Source of the DNA: Lycocorax pyrrhopterus obiensis
Taxonomy: Eukaryota > Chordata > Aves > Passeriformes > Paradisaeidae
DNA: 64,000 nt
NCBI GenBank assembly: GCA_014706295.1
Contig: JACSVZ010000003.1
Span: 787,320-851,319 of the forward strand
Direction: 5' to 3'
The translations under genes were made by a program, and so were the position numbers. How positions within the stretch are numbered: position 1 is the stretch's first letter; each line of letters starts with the position of its first letter. A model generated the notes under the pieces. That model was not told the DNA's origin and ran no database searches. It saw only the letters and a list, made by a program, of their open reading frames with translations. Positions 13,395-26,400 of this stretch are shown piece by piece.

Positions 13395-13640
13395 TATTCT
13401 CAATCAGGAAGGTCAAAAGAGACCTCCAAGGTCTTTGACCAACACATTGTCAACTGAACCAGAGCACTGAGTGCCACGTCCAGTCATTCCTCGGACACCT
13501 CCAGGGGTGGGGATTCCACCACCTCCGTGGGCAGCCCCTGCCAATGCCTGAGCACCCTTTCAGTGAAGGAATTCCTCCTGACGCCCAAGGGGAAGCTCAG
13601 CTCCTTTCTTGCCCTGAAGGAGCTGTTTGTCTGCAACAGC
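13395..13640 (-). mobile_element. CR1 LINE fragment with reverse-transcriptase C-terminus remnant
   Basis: On the minus strand the translation includes RRNSFTERVLRHWQGLPTEV followed by ESPPLEV, the degenerate C-terminal signature of the CR1 ORF2 protein (family pattern: FT.RVV.HWN.LP.EVV..PSLEVFK). The + strand carries the usual 'gattccaccacctccgtgggcagcc' block. Truncated at both ends. Confidence 0.85.
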
Positions 13641-13890
13641 AATATTTGTACCCCAAGTGCCAGAGCACGGGGGGTGTTGGGTCCCCAGTTCCTTCCAGGC
13701 TGCATTTCCTGGGGAATACGACAATCTCCGTGGAGGTAAGAGAGGACTGTGGTGCTCCGTGGGACACAGCAGGAACGGGGAATTCTGCAGGAGAGGGAAC
13801 AGGTTGGAGCCACCAAGTTTCCAAGCAGCAGTTCCCGGGAGGTATTGCAATAACGCCTCTCCAGACTGAAATGTTTCCATTTCAGTCAAA

Positions 13891-14022
13891 ACACGTTGGG
13901 TGCCGTTTTTGCCAAAAAATCAGCTATTGGAGGAGGGAGATGAAGGAAGGTATTTTCTCACTAAATATCTCAAATATTCCCTTTCTTTCACTTTGACATT
14001 TTTCGATTCACAAAGGCCGTTA
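13891..14022. repeat. Direct repeat copy B (intron 7)
   Basis: Partner of 10686-10818 in the same orientation, about 3.2 kb away and on the other side of exon 8. It begins about 250 bp after the CR1 fragment ending near 13640. Flanking bases of the two copies are not similar, so the repeated unit is confined to about 130 bp. Confidence 0.8.
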
Positions 14023-16339
14023 TCTCTGTAATTCGACATAGTCCTCCTTAAAGGAGCTGAAATAAATCTTTGGTATCTTCTAAAGCAACAATCGTCTCAA
14101 AATATTAATGTTTTTTCCTCAGCCCACTCAATATGCAGAGCACACACCTATCATTTTTAAAGCCTGAAGGACAAACTAAAATGGATCAAATTCTTTTTAT
14201 TTTTCTCCTAAAAATCACTATTCCCAAAAGAGTGGCTGCAATCCTGAGCTATAGTTTAATAGAATGAAAGGTTTCTGTCATGTCCAGAAGTTTTGCTGTC
14301 CAAAAAAAATGGTAGTGAAGTAAAAAGGGGGGGAAGAAAACAATAAAGCTTTACTTAAGCAATGTAGAAAATTGTCCACACAGCAAGGAGGAGGTTGTTG
14401 TTCCTGGGCCAGAACATGAGTTAGTTTTACATAGAACATGAGTTAGTTAATAGGCTTTTTTTGCATTGAAATTTGCAAAATCAGAAGAAATTTTTTTTAA
14501 AAAGTTGATTGGGAAAAGAATTTACAGGGAGAAACCTGTCACTGGTCTCTTTAAAGCCTGTCGGAGGCTAATAGTGAATATTTAGTTGCTGTATTAAAAT
14601 AGCAGAGGAGGACAGGGAGGAGTCACACAGGGGGCTCTGTAATATTTTGATTTTCTTGTTAAACAAAAAGTTTTGTTTTAAAGTTTTGTTAAAACTTCAG
14701 GAAAGAAATCAGGGATGAGGCCCAAGACCATCGGTGCTGCAGTCTGGACTCTGTTCTTAACTCCCACCTGGCCAGAGGTTTCCCAGACCCGCAGGGTTGG
14801 ACACCAGCTCTGCAGAACTTTCCCAATAGCACCCACATTCCACTTAAAATTCATCATAAAACCCCGATCCCACAGATCAGGCCTGACAAGTGAATCCCTC
14901 CTGCAACTCCAGATCCCAAATCCCACCTCTGCCAGGTGGAATTAGACACTCAGTCTCATTTTCTCTCATGACAACTTCCCCTTTCCCTGGCCAAGCGATG
15001 CTCTCACCACGACAGACTCCAGAGTTTTGTAAGATCACTTTTGCCACAAACTCATGGCCAGCAAAGAACCCAAAGGAGCAAATTCAAGACGATTTTGCAA
15101 TCTCAGAACCAGAAACCTTGTTGGCCACTGCAAACTAATAATAACCGAAAAAATTGTGAATACAGACCTTCACAGAGGACATCCCGTTCACTTTCTTGCT
15201 TATTGCTACACTCTAAGAGAATAATAATTTTCCGCGTATTTTCATGTGCAGACCTGAAGTTTCCTGATGTACCAGCCAAGGCATAGCAAATGCAGATGCC
15301 AGACAAAATCCTGGTTAAAAACCTCTTCAAAAATCACAGTTTAGAACCAGGAAGTTCCTGCACTGGAGCATCCAACCCCTACCTGCCCTAAACAAGTTAT
15401 TTTGGAAGATGTTCTTGATATTTCTGCAACAAAGCCCTGTATACCTCACGGCTTTCCAGAGCTGCTGTGGCTCACAGTAACAAGGCTTCAAAAGGCTTAT
15501 TAAATATCAGATCCCAAGGACCTGTTGGAGGTCAAGGTGAAGCACAGTATGGAAAAGGATTTCCTTCTCGTGTTTTTGCAGCACCCTTGGAAGCCCCTGA
15601 GCTGTCTAAATCCTGTTCATAATATCAAATCTTAGTCTAAAACCTGACCCAAGGTTGAACACAGGGATTCCCCTCCACTCTTTCCAAATTTCCGGGAGGT
15701 TTTAATTCCTCCTCAGGCAGTCACAACAAAAGGACAAATGTTTGTCACCCCGTCAGTGCTGTCCCCTCTATCCAGCACAGAATCAGCCCCCAATCCCAGA
15801 TGTGCAAACACAACTCAAGGGCTTTAGGGTTTATATTTCCAATTGTCGTCCTTCCTGCTGAGGCTCAAGAGGAGGGAAGAAGTGGAAGTCAGCCATAACA
15901 GACACAGCAAAAGGAAGAAGGAGGGGAAAAAAAGTGACTGGAATAAACAGACCATCTCCCAGGAAAAAAAACCAAACCAAACCCGATTGTCAGCGTGCAT
16001 TCATTTCAGCTGATTTCCAGCACACTGAAATAAAATCGAGCCACTCTCAGGAGGCTGTCTGGAAGTGGATAAACTACAGCAGGAAAGGACGTGGTAGGAG
16101 AGGAATTGCTGAGTGCTTCCTGCAGTCTCAGCCTCTGATTAAACGTGACCCCTGTCTGCGTGGGGACTGTGGAGCAGCCCCACAGAGAAGGATATCCCAG
16201 ACTGGATGTGCAGTAAAAAATCGAAATGTCCACCGAGGAATACGGGGTCTGTTCTCTGCCCCATCCTCCTCCAACACAGCAAATGCCCTGCACCTTCCTG
16301 CCAGGACCCGAGGGCCCCACATCCCTGGACGGGGTGGGT

Positions 16340-17065
16340 GCACGGGAATCTCAGGCGGTTTAACGAGGCCGAGTGCGGGTGCTGCACCTGGGATGGGGCA
16401 GTCCCGGGATCAATCCAGGCTGGGGGTGAACACAGGGAGCAGCCCTGGGGAGAAGGGCTTGGGGGTGCTGTGGGGGAGAGCTGGACATGCCCCAGCACCC
16501 AAAAAACCTCCCACGTGCTGGGCAGCAGAAAAGGGGGGATTCTACCCCTCTGCCCACTCAGATGAGACCCCACCTGCAGAGCTGCCCCAGCCCTGGGGCC
16601 CAGCACAGGAAGGACCTGGAGCTGCTGGAGAGAGCCCAGAGGAGGCACCAGGGTGGTCAGAGGGATGGAGCAGCTCTCCTGGGAGGAAAGGCTGGGAGAG
16701 TTGGGATTGGAATTTCTCTCTGGAAAAGAGAAGGTTTCAGGGTGACCTAGAAGAAAGTTGGAGAGAGAACATTTACAAGGGCCTGGAGTGGCAGGAGAAG
16801 GGGAAATGGCTTCACATGGACAGAGAATAGGTTTAGATTGGATATTAGAAAAAAATCCCTCCCTGTGAGTGTGGGGAGGCCCTGGCACAGGGTGCCCAGA
16901 GAAGCTGTGGCTGCCCCTGGATCCCTGGCAGTGCCCAAGGCCAGGCTGGACAGGTCTTGGAGCAGCCTGGGACAGTGGAAGGTGTCCCTGCCATGGCAGG
17001 GGGTGGGATGGGATGGGCTTTAAGGTGCCTTCAGCCCAACCCATTCCAGGATGATCCTGTGGTCT
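16340..17065 (+). mobile_element. CR1 LINE fragment, plus orientation, with intact 3' end
   Basis: Long CR1 copy. Broken reading frames carry FNEAECGCC (family FNKAKCKVLHLG), QHRKDLELLERAQRR, FSLEKRRFQGDL and MDIRKKSLPVSV...REAVAAPGSLAVPKARLD, in the correct order for the end of ORF2 but in different frames. The 3' end has the typical 'tggaaggtgtccctgcc', 'atggcaggggg' and 'tttaaggtgcc' phrases. It is 5'-truncated, frame-shifted and inactive. It lies on the strand opposite to TBX5. Confidence 0.93.
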
Positions 17066-17731
17066 GTTATCAACTCCTCTGAGCAGTGCAGCCCAAAGTC
17101 ACTGCAACAAACCCAAGAACCAGCAACGAAAAGAACCAGGTACAGATCAAGAGCTCTCATTAGCAGGCAAATAAAAGGGTAAATTTCTCCAGGAAAATGT
17201 GTTGGAGTAAGAGGAACATGAGAGGAGCTGGAGAATGGGTGTGGGCCAGAGGCAGCACCTGCATCCCTTCGTGCTGGGCTGAGCTTCTGCTGATCAAATC
17301 CTGCTGGGCAGATCCCCTAAAGGAGGGGCAGCGACTGAAACTGCAGCTACCCTGTGTTTCCTGAGTGGCTTTCTCACTTCAAAAGAGCTGTGAACAAGTG
17401 AGGTCTGCACAGCTTCCCTTCGGATTTCATCTGAATTCCATCAAATCCTACTGAACACATCTCAAGCCTGCAGGTTCCACTGGGACTTTGACCAGGAAAA
17501 TCTCCTGGGGGATGTGTGCTGGAGGAAAGCATCCGCTCCCCAGCAGATGTAACAACCCCAAGCCTCACACTGAAAATGTTTCAGAGAGAGGGAGACTCTT
17601 GGGAGAGCTCAGTGACAGAACCTGGGAAATGGAAGTGGATTAAAGATGCAATGAGAAGGACGAGGTCGTTTGCAGCAGACCGAGACCGACGCGCACGAGT
17701 CAGCCTGGTGCCTGTCAGTCCAGCGCTAGAA

Positions 17732-17765
17732 TTCCCTGGCATTCCCATGTTGGAATGCCAGGGAA
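17732..17765. repeat. Perfect 14-bp inverted repeat (hairpin)
   Basis: The left arm 17732-17745 (TTCCCTGGCATTCC) and right arm 17752-17765 are exact reverse complements around the 6-nt loop CATGTT. The stem would fold in the TBX5 pre-mRNA of intron 7. It is too short for a microRNA precursor. Confidence 0.9.
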
Positions 17766-19430
17766 CACAATCCCTTTGGAGCCCAGAGGCTCACCCATTT
17801 CTCATTTGGCACCCCAAAATGCGCCGCCACCTCTGTCACGCCGGCTCTGGCTCACGGAGCTGATTTTGTGTCCTCTGTGCTGGCCCTGTTTCTGTTCCCG
17901 ATGACACATGGGAATCTTTGGAATAATTCCTTTGGAGCCAAGAAGATTGCTGTGGATTCATGCCAAAGGCAGCAAACTGTGGCTCGTGATCCTTGACGGA
18001 GAAAACACAGCCCCAACGTCAGACTCCGCTGTCACGTGGATCATTCTGGATTTTTTTGTCACTTTTCAAGTGGCTCAGAGAGCCCATTGAGGGAGCCAAG
18101 AGCATCATTCCACGGCATCACCATCCCCCTCAAAAGCCTTCCCAACAAGAAGCTTCAGGGGCTAAACTGCATTAATTTGAACACAAAATAACCAGGGCCT
18201 GACACTTCCAGAAGCTCCTCAGCCCCCATAAGAACCACCGCAGACAATGGGAGCTGCAAATGGGCAGCAAGAATTGGTTTCAGGGTTGACCAGAATTGCT
18301 CCCTCAGTGCTCCAGACCCACAAACTCTTCTCCCCTGCTGTTCCTTGGCAGTCACAGATGACAGAAATTAATGTAATGAAAGCTGTGACTTGCCTGCAAG
18401 CCGCAATCACCCCGTGGTTTATCAGCACAGCTCTGTTTGGACTCTCACGGGTGGAGAATTTGGAGAGCAGAGCCCTACACTGCAGATCTTGTCTCTGCAC
18501 GAGCTTCACCCTCTGTGGGTTCCTGCCACGTGCTTTGCTCCTGCACTCCACACCAAATTCCCCTTGGCATGGGCAGAAGCTCCAAGTGAAGACAAAAGAG
18601 ATTTTTACAGCACAGAAGGGCAAGAGATCCAAAATGAACACCTCACCCAAAATTCCCAGAGCTACCAACACCTCACTTTTACCTGATTTATCTTTTTCAA
18701 CTGCAGCATGACCACAGGGTCATGTGGTAAAACTTGCATCCCACTATGCATTTTCCTTTCTTTTTAATGTTTTTGGGGGGTTTTTCCCTAATCAAGAAAA
18801 TCCCAAACTCAATCTCATGCTCAGGAACTTGAAAACTTTGAAAAACTTCTTCCTACCAGAGGACCCATCCTACCAAAGAAGCTGCTGAAGGCACCTTGTG
18901 CTTCAGGAGAGAAAGGCAGTGGGAGGAAAGAGGAAAATGAACATTCACTAGAACCTGGGTCTCTCTGGAGCTCGTGGCTCCTCTTTGTCAGTGGAATCAT
19001 CTGCTGCTGAAAGGCTGGACACCACTACTGAATGAAGCTCTGCCTGGACAGAGTTTTGTTGGTTTTTTTCTGGGAAATAAGAGGGGAAAAATCCAATATG
19101 GGAGGCCTCGGAAAGGAGAAAGCCGTGGAGAGGGAGGGACTCGAAGCCGTGGGGAATGTCAGGTCAGCAGTTTCTGGTACAAAAGGCTCTGCACGGTTAT
19201 AACAATGTGGGGTTTTTCCAGCTACTTTTTCCATAATGAACCAACAGCACTAAAAATCCATCCCACCATGTTCTCCAAGGGCATAGATGGACACCATTCC
19301 CCTAAAACCAGGATGGACTGACCAGTCCATCACTGGGAAACAACGTCATAAACGTACATTTATATATTAAAATATATGATATATAAATTTAATGACATTT
19401 TAATATATATTTATATGCTAAATCTCTATA

Positions 19431-19653
19431 AACCCACAAAAGGCAGGGCATAGTTCTGCAACATTCTCAATCCTGAATGGTTCTTTATCTCATAGACACA
19501 ACCTATTTTTTATAGCTACAATTTATTTATATATATAACTGATTTTATACATGGGTTTATGTATTTTCATATATAATTTTGGATATATTCATATATCTAC
19601 ATAAAAAACCCACAAAGGTGGGCCCATATTTGCAACCTTGAATGGGTCTTTAT
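19431..19653. repeat. Imperfect direct duplication in an A/T-rich region
   Basis: 19431-19488 and 19607-19653 share AACCCACAAA, a TTTGCAAC/TCTGCAAC block, and CTTGAATGG(G)TCTTTAT. Between and before them lies very A/T-rich DNA with TATATA runs (19355-19420, 19500-19600). This is a decayed tandem duplication with a period of about 176 bp. Confidence 0.6.
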
Positions 19654-21126
19654 TTTACTATAATCATCTTATCCTGCCCTCCCTTAAAAAAATGCCATCT
19701 TTGTAAGGGCACACAGCCGTTCCTCTGCTCAGTTATTAAAACGAACATCACAAATTATCCTGTAAAGGCAATGATTTTTAACCCTTCCATCCCCACCAGG
19801 CCTGAGTGGGTGTATTTATATATTCCAAGTGTTTCTGCTCCCTGGATCGGCGACCGCAGCCCCTGCATAAAAATGCCAGGCAATTTTTAGCGCGGGCTCA
19901 GCGTGGCTCGATGCCGTGCTCTTCACGTGGCACCGAGCCCTTCCTTAGAGTCCTCCCTGTTCCACCTCCTCTCTCCCACCCCAAAAAATGAATCCAAACC
20001 TTCAAATCTTTCCAGGCACTGGAATGAAAGGGTGGTTTGGCAGCAAAAAAAATGAGGGGGGGGGAGGACATCATCACTCAGGTTCCATCAGAAATCGGGA
20101 GACTGGCATGGGGCGGGTGGGGGGAGCTATTTCAAGTGGCAGTGCTGCCATAAATAAATAAATATTGACAGATCATGCCAGGATCTGTTGGAAAGGGCAG
20201 GCAGGGAACACAGGGCACATTCAGGAGCCCAGGAGATGGTTTAGGTGGAGCAGATGAAGTGTCACATATACCTTTTTTACACGTATATCTTGGCTTTCCT
20301 GGGGCTGAGCCTGAACATGTTTGTACACAGGAGGACATCTGCCCGGTTTGAGGAGGGTTCTGGGTGTGTTTGCAGGGTTGCAGGAGTTATTTGGTGCCTG
20401 ACAGCACCATTTTCCTGGCTACAGAGAGCCACGCTCAGGTCAGCAACTGCAGCCACCAGAAGTGACCACCTACGGCTGGCTCCTGGGTGGGCAGTGGGAA
20501 AAACCCTCCCATCAGAAGGGCCCAAAGCAGGTCCCTCCAGAAGGAGCCAGAGAAAAAGGGATCCAAGAGGCTCCTCCCCTCCTGGAAAAAGCTCTGTTGA
20601 GAATCTCCATCTGTCTTAGCTAGAATCATGGGTATGGCACCATTCCTGCAGAACATTTGCACCAGGAAGCCGCTTGACACACGGACAGAGTTCCAAGTGA
20701 AGGGAAAAGCATGGAGTTAATTACCAGCAGGACCTGACATTTAGAAGAGGACGTTAAACAGGATCTTCAAACAAGAACTAGGCTTGGTTTTCAGCTTAAG
20801 TACTTGCAGCCAAACCCGAGATTCGAAAAGGTCTCCTCAGCCACCTGGCCCTGGAGATCTCAACAGCTTCTAACGTTTCCTTCTTCAGCCTGAAACCACC
20901 ACGCCTCTGCTCCTGCTCTGCACATCCAGAACCGAGCAGGCAAACACTCCCCTCCTGCCAAAGCCCCTCCAGAGCCAGTAACAACACATCACAGGACACT
21001 CCACCACCATCTCCAGAGGCAGCTGGAACATCCTTAAAAAACCTGCTCCCAAAACAAGGCTGGGAGCTTTGTCTTTAAGGCACCTGGGAGAAAGGAACAC
21101 TCAGGAATTCTTCCACAGTAGCCTGG

Positions 21127-21240
21127 TGGCCAGAGCTGCTCCCAGCTAGCCCAAGTTTTTAACGTGGCCAGAGCTGCTCCCAGCTAGTCCAAGTTTTTAA
21201 TGTGGCCAGAGGTGCTCCCAGCTAGTCCAAGTTTTTAACG
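21127..21240. repeat. 38-bp tandem repeat, three units
   Basis: Units begin at 21127, 21165 and 21203, each starting TGGCCAGAG and ending CAAGTTTTTAA(C/T)G. They differ by only a few bases. The array sits in intron 7, about 360 nt past the exon 7 donor. Near-identity suggests a young minisatellite. Confidence 0.92.
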
Positions 21241-21597
21241 GGTCTAAGTGCACGTGCAGCCTCAGAGACGAGAGCTTAGTGCAACGCTAAAGGTTGTTCT
21301 GGATGGGAACATGTCTAAAGGAAATACAAAGTCCCTGTGGCCAAGACATCGCCCCACAGGTGAGGTCCTGCCTCTGCCACCCAGCAATTAAGGAACTCCG
21401 CTGGGAGCAGGAGGTGCAGGATTTTGGCCCCACGTCCTGGGAGTATTTCGCCAAGCTGGTGTAAAACCCCCGCGCAGATGCCAAGGCAGGGAGCAGCACC
21501 ATGTCCTGGCTCAGGCCAAGCCACCAGGGACACGCCAGGCAAAGCCCAGGTGGCTCTGGGGGCCCTGGGAGGGTCCCCACGAGGGTGACAGGCATTA

Positions 21598-21759
<162 letters not shown>

Positions 21760-23019
21760 TTATTAAACCCGAGGCAGGCGGGATGGGAGGGAAAATCCAG
21801 CTTGCAGGAACTCCAGGCATCCCTCAGCTCACTGACCACTCCAGATGGGCCTTTCCCTAGAACGCTCCACGGGAAAAATATCTCCTGTCAACGGCCTCCC
21901 ACTTCTCCCAGGCTTGTCCCAGAACTAACACGTGGGACTGCACGCACACATTTTTCTCTGGAGAAAATCTGCTTTCTGAGAGCTCTCACTTTCATTTTCT
22001 GTTGGGACAGAGAGGGCTCCACTTCTCAGAGGACCAGGGATGGAAGTCTGAACAAATCCCAACGAGTATTTTCTCACCAATGCACAGACAAGACCGAAAC
22101 CTCACCTCTTAGACCCTGCACTCTCTCTCCCAGACCAGTGAACTTCACCCTTTGGGTGTTTCAGACCAGCTAAATGCGCTCCAGGTGCTCTGCATCTGCC
22201 ATCCTGCCCCACACCTGCCAGCACTGCAGGGACTAATTACCTGAGTTACTTGGAGGGTGACTCCACCTGTGACCATCAAGCCCCGGAGGACTTTTTGTCT
22301 CCCCATTAATTCCAGTTTGCTCACTAAGTGAGCTTCCTTCAGCACCTAAAGTTTAGCAGGATGAATCCCCTCAGACCAAACTCCTCTTAAAATGTCTAAA
22401 TTTAACATTTAAAGCAGCTGCTGCACAGAACATACCCCTACCCAAAGGGACTCTGCTGCTCCAAGAGGTCCCATCCCCTCCTGCACTACTTCTCCTGAGG
22501 GCTTTGGTGGGCACAGGTTGTCATTTAAGCCAGTATTAACTGGGGAACAGCAGCACCCTCAGCTGCCCTGTGGGTCTTGTAAAATCTCACTCTGCCATGC
22601 CAAATCTGCTGCAGATGCTTTGGTGCCTTGGCAGAACAGGACTGAGCCTGGATCGGATGTGATATGGCTGCAAAGCCCTAAAATTTGGGCAGAAGAGGGA
22701 AAAGTTCCCTTTTTCCTCTTTTCTCCATCACTGCCTGGCAGCCTGAGCCCTCAGCAAGGAATCAGGAGAGACACTTGCCCAGGAGGAGACACAAGCCCGT
22801 GTTTGCCACAGGAGGAACTTCACGCTCTCACCACGTTGTGTGGGAACCCCGTCCTTCCTTCCTATTGAAAGTTGGCCAAGGGGAAGGAAAGAGCTCGGGA
22901 TTCATGGAGGGAGAACAGAGAGAGGTTCATGTTCGCCGAGTCAAGCACAAACAACCGGGCCCACCTCCCTGCCAAAATCCAGAGAGGAAAATCTGGCTCG
23001 CCCGGAGTCAATAGCAAAC

Positions 23020-23480
23020 CTCGCCAGGTGTATGCACAACCAGATTATTTTGCTCTTTTCTTGTCTTTTTGCATATTTTTTTCCAAGGGCCGTTTGTTTG
23101 TTTGCCATTTTTGCCTCATTCAGCCCCAAATCTCTCCCAGAGCCCCCCACCACCCTTACCCTTATCCCCAGGGGCATTCCCGTTAAATCAGGACCATACT
23201 CAGCACATAAACAAGCCCTCTGCACTTTTTTTTTGTCCCTCATTTCAGATTTCAAAGAGAAGGGTAAACAAACAATCTTTTGGGGTCAATCTGCCAGCTG
23301 AGCCATTCTCTAGCAATAAAACAGAGGCACATTTTGTAATTAAAAGCCCCGAATTCTTACACAACCAGCTGTGTATTTTGCAAAGCCTATTGGTTTGGAG
23401 GTGGTGACTCTTCTAGAATGAATAATAGGCATTATTCAACACTTTGAATGTTCCTGAAGCCCTGTAAATGTAGGAGTTGT
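23020..23480. promoter_or_regulatory. Candidate intronic regulatory element, forkhead and homeodomain motifs
   Basis: Contains GTAAACA at 23264-23270, GTTTGTTTGTTTG at about 23093-23105 (forkhead-like), TTTGTAATTAAAAG near 23334, and GAATAATAGGCATTATTC near 23419. The mixture of A/T-rich motifs and low repeat content is what conserved non-coding elements look like, but conservation was not tested. Confidence 0.3.
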
Positions 23481-26400
23481 CCTCCCTCGCCGACCCCAAT
23501 GGCAATATTTGCTCACATAAGTGAAGTCCTTCAGTGAGCGGGGATTTACAGGATTGGCACGGGCACACAAAGGCACAAAGGGCCGGATTCATCCCAACCC
23601 GACCGAAGGCATTTTAACCAAGGCGCCTGCACCGGGAGCCTCAGCTCCCCGCTGGAATCGAGGGAGGGAGGCGGGGGCTGCCAGAGGGCACGGGGGCTCC
23701 GGGGTGGGTGGCAGTGCCTCCACGGGTCCCCAGTGCTCTCTGGTCACTGCAGGAGGAGCCAGCAGTGCTCCAGCCCCCCGTGTAAGCGCCTCAGTTGAAT
23801 GCCCTGTTTGATTCTTCAAGCTTTTAATCACCCACAAAACATCAGCCAAAACATCAGACTGGGACCTCAATATTGCAAATTTGTGGATTTAGGAGCAGAG
23901 AAGTCCCCTGACCCACGTGAGCAACAAGCAAAGGTGTTGATGCTGGTGGCCAAAAGCCCCAAGAGAATCATGGCCAACTTCAGCCTCCTCAAAATAAGGG
24001 ACCTGCTGGATTGAAGGCATCTGAAACCCAGGGACTGCAGGTTTAGAATTCGTTCTCAGACCTCTGGTGTGCTTCAGATGGATTGGAGCTTCCAGAACAA
24101 AGTTTCCCTAGGTGACAACTCAAGGCATCAGCCACCACAAAGCCAGGAGAGCCCAGGCCAGATTTAACAAAACTGCACACAACGAACTAGAAAACAGAGA
24201 AAAAGTTGGTGAATCCCTGCTTTAGCAAACAACCTGTGGAAGATATTTTGTTTGGCCACTTTTTGCCTGACTTCCAAACTATTTCAGAGGTGGAAAAGCA
24301 AACGCAGGGGTGGAAAAAACCTTCTTCTGGATCAGCTTTGCCACAGCAAAACTGAGTTTAATTGACTATAACTCATGGGGGGGCAGGGGGAAGAAAAGCT
24401 GTCAGAAAGTCAAATGACAATTACCTCATGAAAAATAAACCAAAATACAACGTCCTGCGAGGTCATTAAGACGGAGTGCCCAGGGCTGAATTGTACAGCG
24501 CGGGTTCAATAAAACTGAAGGGCTTTGTTTGCCTATTTGTTGCTGAAGGAAACTGATGGCAAAGCCCCCTCCTGACCACTGACTCCTGAAGCTGCCACAG
24601 AGCCTTGGAGACGAGAGCTTTGCAGGGTGAAGCCTCCCAGGTTTCCACTTTTCAGGGCTTGTCTGACCTATGGGTTCACCTGAACTTTAACGGGAAGCGA
24701 CAGTTCCCGGTGGAATCCCTGGGCTGCTCCCCTTTCTCTGGGCTAATTGGCCACAAAGCTCTTCTGCTGAGACCTTTCCAACAGCGTCCTTAGCTCCAGC
24801 ATGAGAAAATTTAGCTTTGCATCGAGTTAGGTCGAGGAAAGGTGCTTTAACTTTCTTCCCTTTTCCACACACGTATTTATACGGGATTTGTTCCTGAGGA
24901 TTCATGAATATCATTATGGCCAGAATCAAAACCACCATTTTGTATTATTTTTTGTCATGAACTTGACGTGATGAGATTGTTTCCAATTGCTTCTCACTTT
25001 AGAAGTTGGAACAAAGTCAAAACTTTGTTGGGGATGATGTGCTCCACACCAGGTGCACTGGGCTCTGTTTCATTTACTTATTTTGCTAACAACTTCTTTG
25101 TTTTTTAAGCACTTCAGCTGAGGGAAAACACTACACCCTGACCTCTTGGGGCTCTTCTGCAACTGCGAAAGGTTGGGCATTCTGGAAAAGGACTGCAAGG
25201 GATGGGGATCCTTCATTTGTGAGTTCTCTCTAGGATCTGTGCCACTTGGAGAACTTAAAACTGATTGGGGGGGAAAAAAATCAGCATTTAGCGATGCAGA
25301 GGTGCAGGGGATCACCCTGGAGCAGAGCACTCCGTGGGGATCCGTGTTCTCCCTGCCCTGCAGGCGGCCGTGGTCCTGCTCAGGGTGGCAGAGGGGGACC
25401 AGGAGCGCCCGTGCCACCCTGGAGCTGGCAGTGCTGGGAGCCACGGGAGGCCGGAGAGCACAGAGCCTTTTTCTTTCGCCCTCTCACGTAGCCCAGATGG
25501 AAACCGAGTCAGGATGGAGGAGAAGCCAAACCAGAGGAGTGGGAAGGAGCGAAAGAGAGGAAGACAAGGTGCCTGCTGAGCCCACGGACATCTGGGCCAA
25601 GCAGAGCAGCTGGATGGGGAGCTGGGACTCGGAGCCCGAGACAAAGGCCAGGAGAAGGGAGGAGAGGGGGGAGCTGCTGGCAGAGGGGAGAAGATGCCGA
25701 ACCCAAAGCCAGTGAAGGAAATGGGAGGGACTGGAAGGCTGGTTGGAGGCACTGGGGTGAGACAGAGGGGCTCATTGAGGAGGCTGCTGGCTGGATGAGG
25801 GATGAAGGATGGGAAGAGACAGACCTGGCCCGGTGTTTTGGGGAAGGAGGTGAGGCTGCAGGCGGGGATGACGCTGGATGCAGAGGGTGTCTTTGCCAGG
25901 CTTGAGGAGAGGGGCTGCTTTGAGGCCCAAAAGGGTGCAGGGGCTCAGGGCTGGCTGAGCAGCCCATCCCAGAGCTGGCAGGGAGCAGGGACAGCACTGG
26001 GGACCAAGGGAGACAAGGCTGGCTCGACCACGGGCTGTGAAGGACACGAGACTTCTGGAAGGAAGCTCTGTCCCACCGAGGCCTGGAGCAGCGCTGAGAT
26101 TTGAGAGCAGAGATGTGAGGAGCCCCAGAGAGGGTCGGGGAGAGAGGAGCGGCTCCCTGCCATCCTCAGGTGCCCAAGGGCTGCGCAGAAGCCACCAGGC
26201 CTGGCGAGGAAGAGGAGCTACACGGTCGCACTCAACCCCAGGGATCTCTGTGTCCCTCAGCACCTGGGGAGAAGAGTCTGCCCTGGGTAAGGAGAGGGGC
26301 TGTCCCCTCTTGCCGAAGAGATGGAGAGACGCAGGGACAGTGACCCCAGGCTGGGCAGGGAGAGCCTGGGGGGCTGGACAGAGGAAGCCCACGAGATGCC

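Noticed and set aside
15529..15540. AGGTCAAGGTGA as a nuclear receptor element
   Set aside because: Two half sites with zero spacing occur often by chance, and nothing else nearby supports a retinoic-acid element.
15934..16830. 298-residue + strand open frame
   Set aside because: Its second half is a frame through the CR1 copy; the first half is unrelated intron sequence. It is not a host gene.
17732..17765. Possible microRNA precursor
   Set aside because: A 14-bp stem with a 6-nt loop is too short for Drosha/Dicer processing, and the stem does not extend into the flanks.
21127..21240. Possible CRISPR-like array
   Set aside because: Units are contiguous with no spacers, and the genome is vertebrate. 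It is an ordinary minisatellite.
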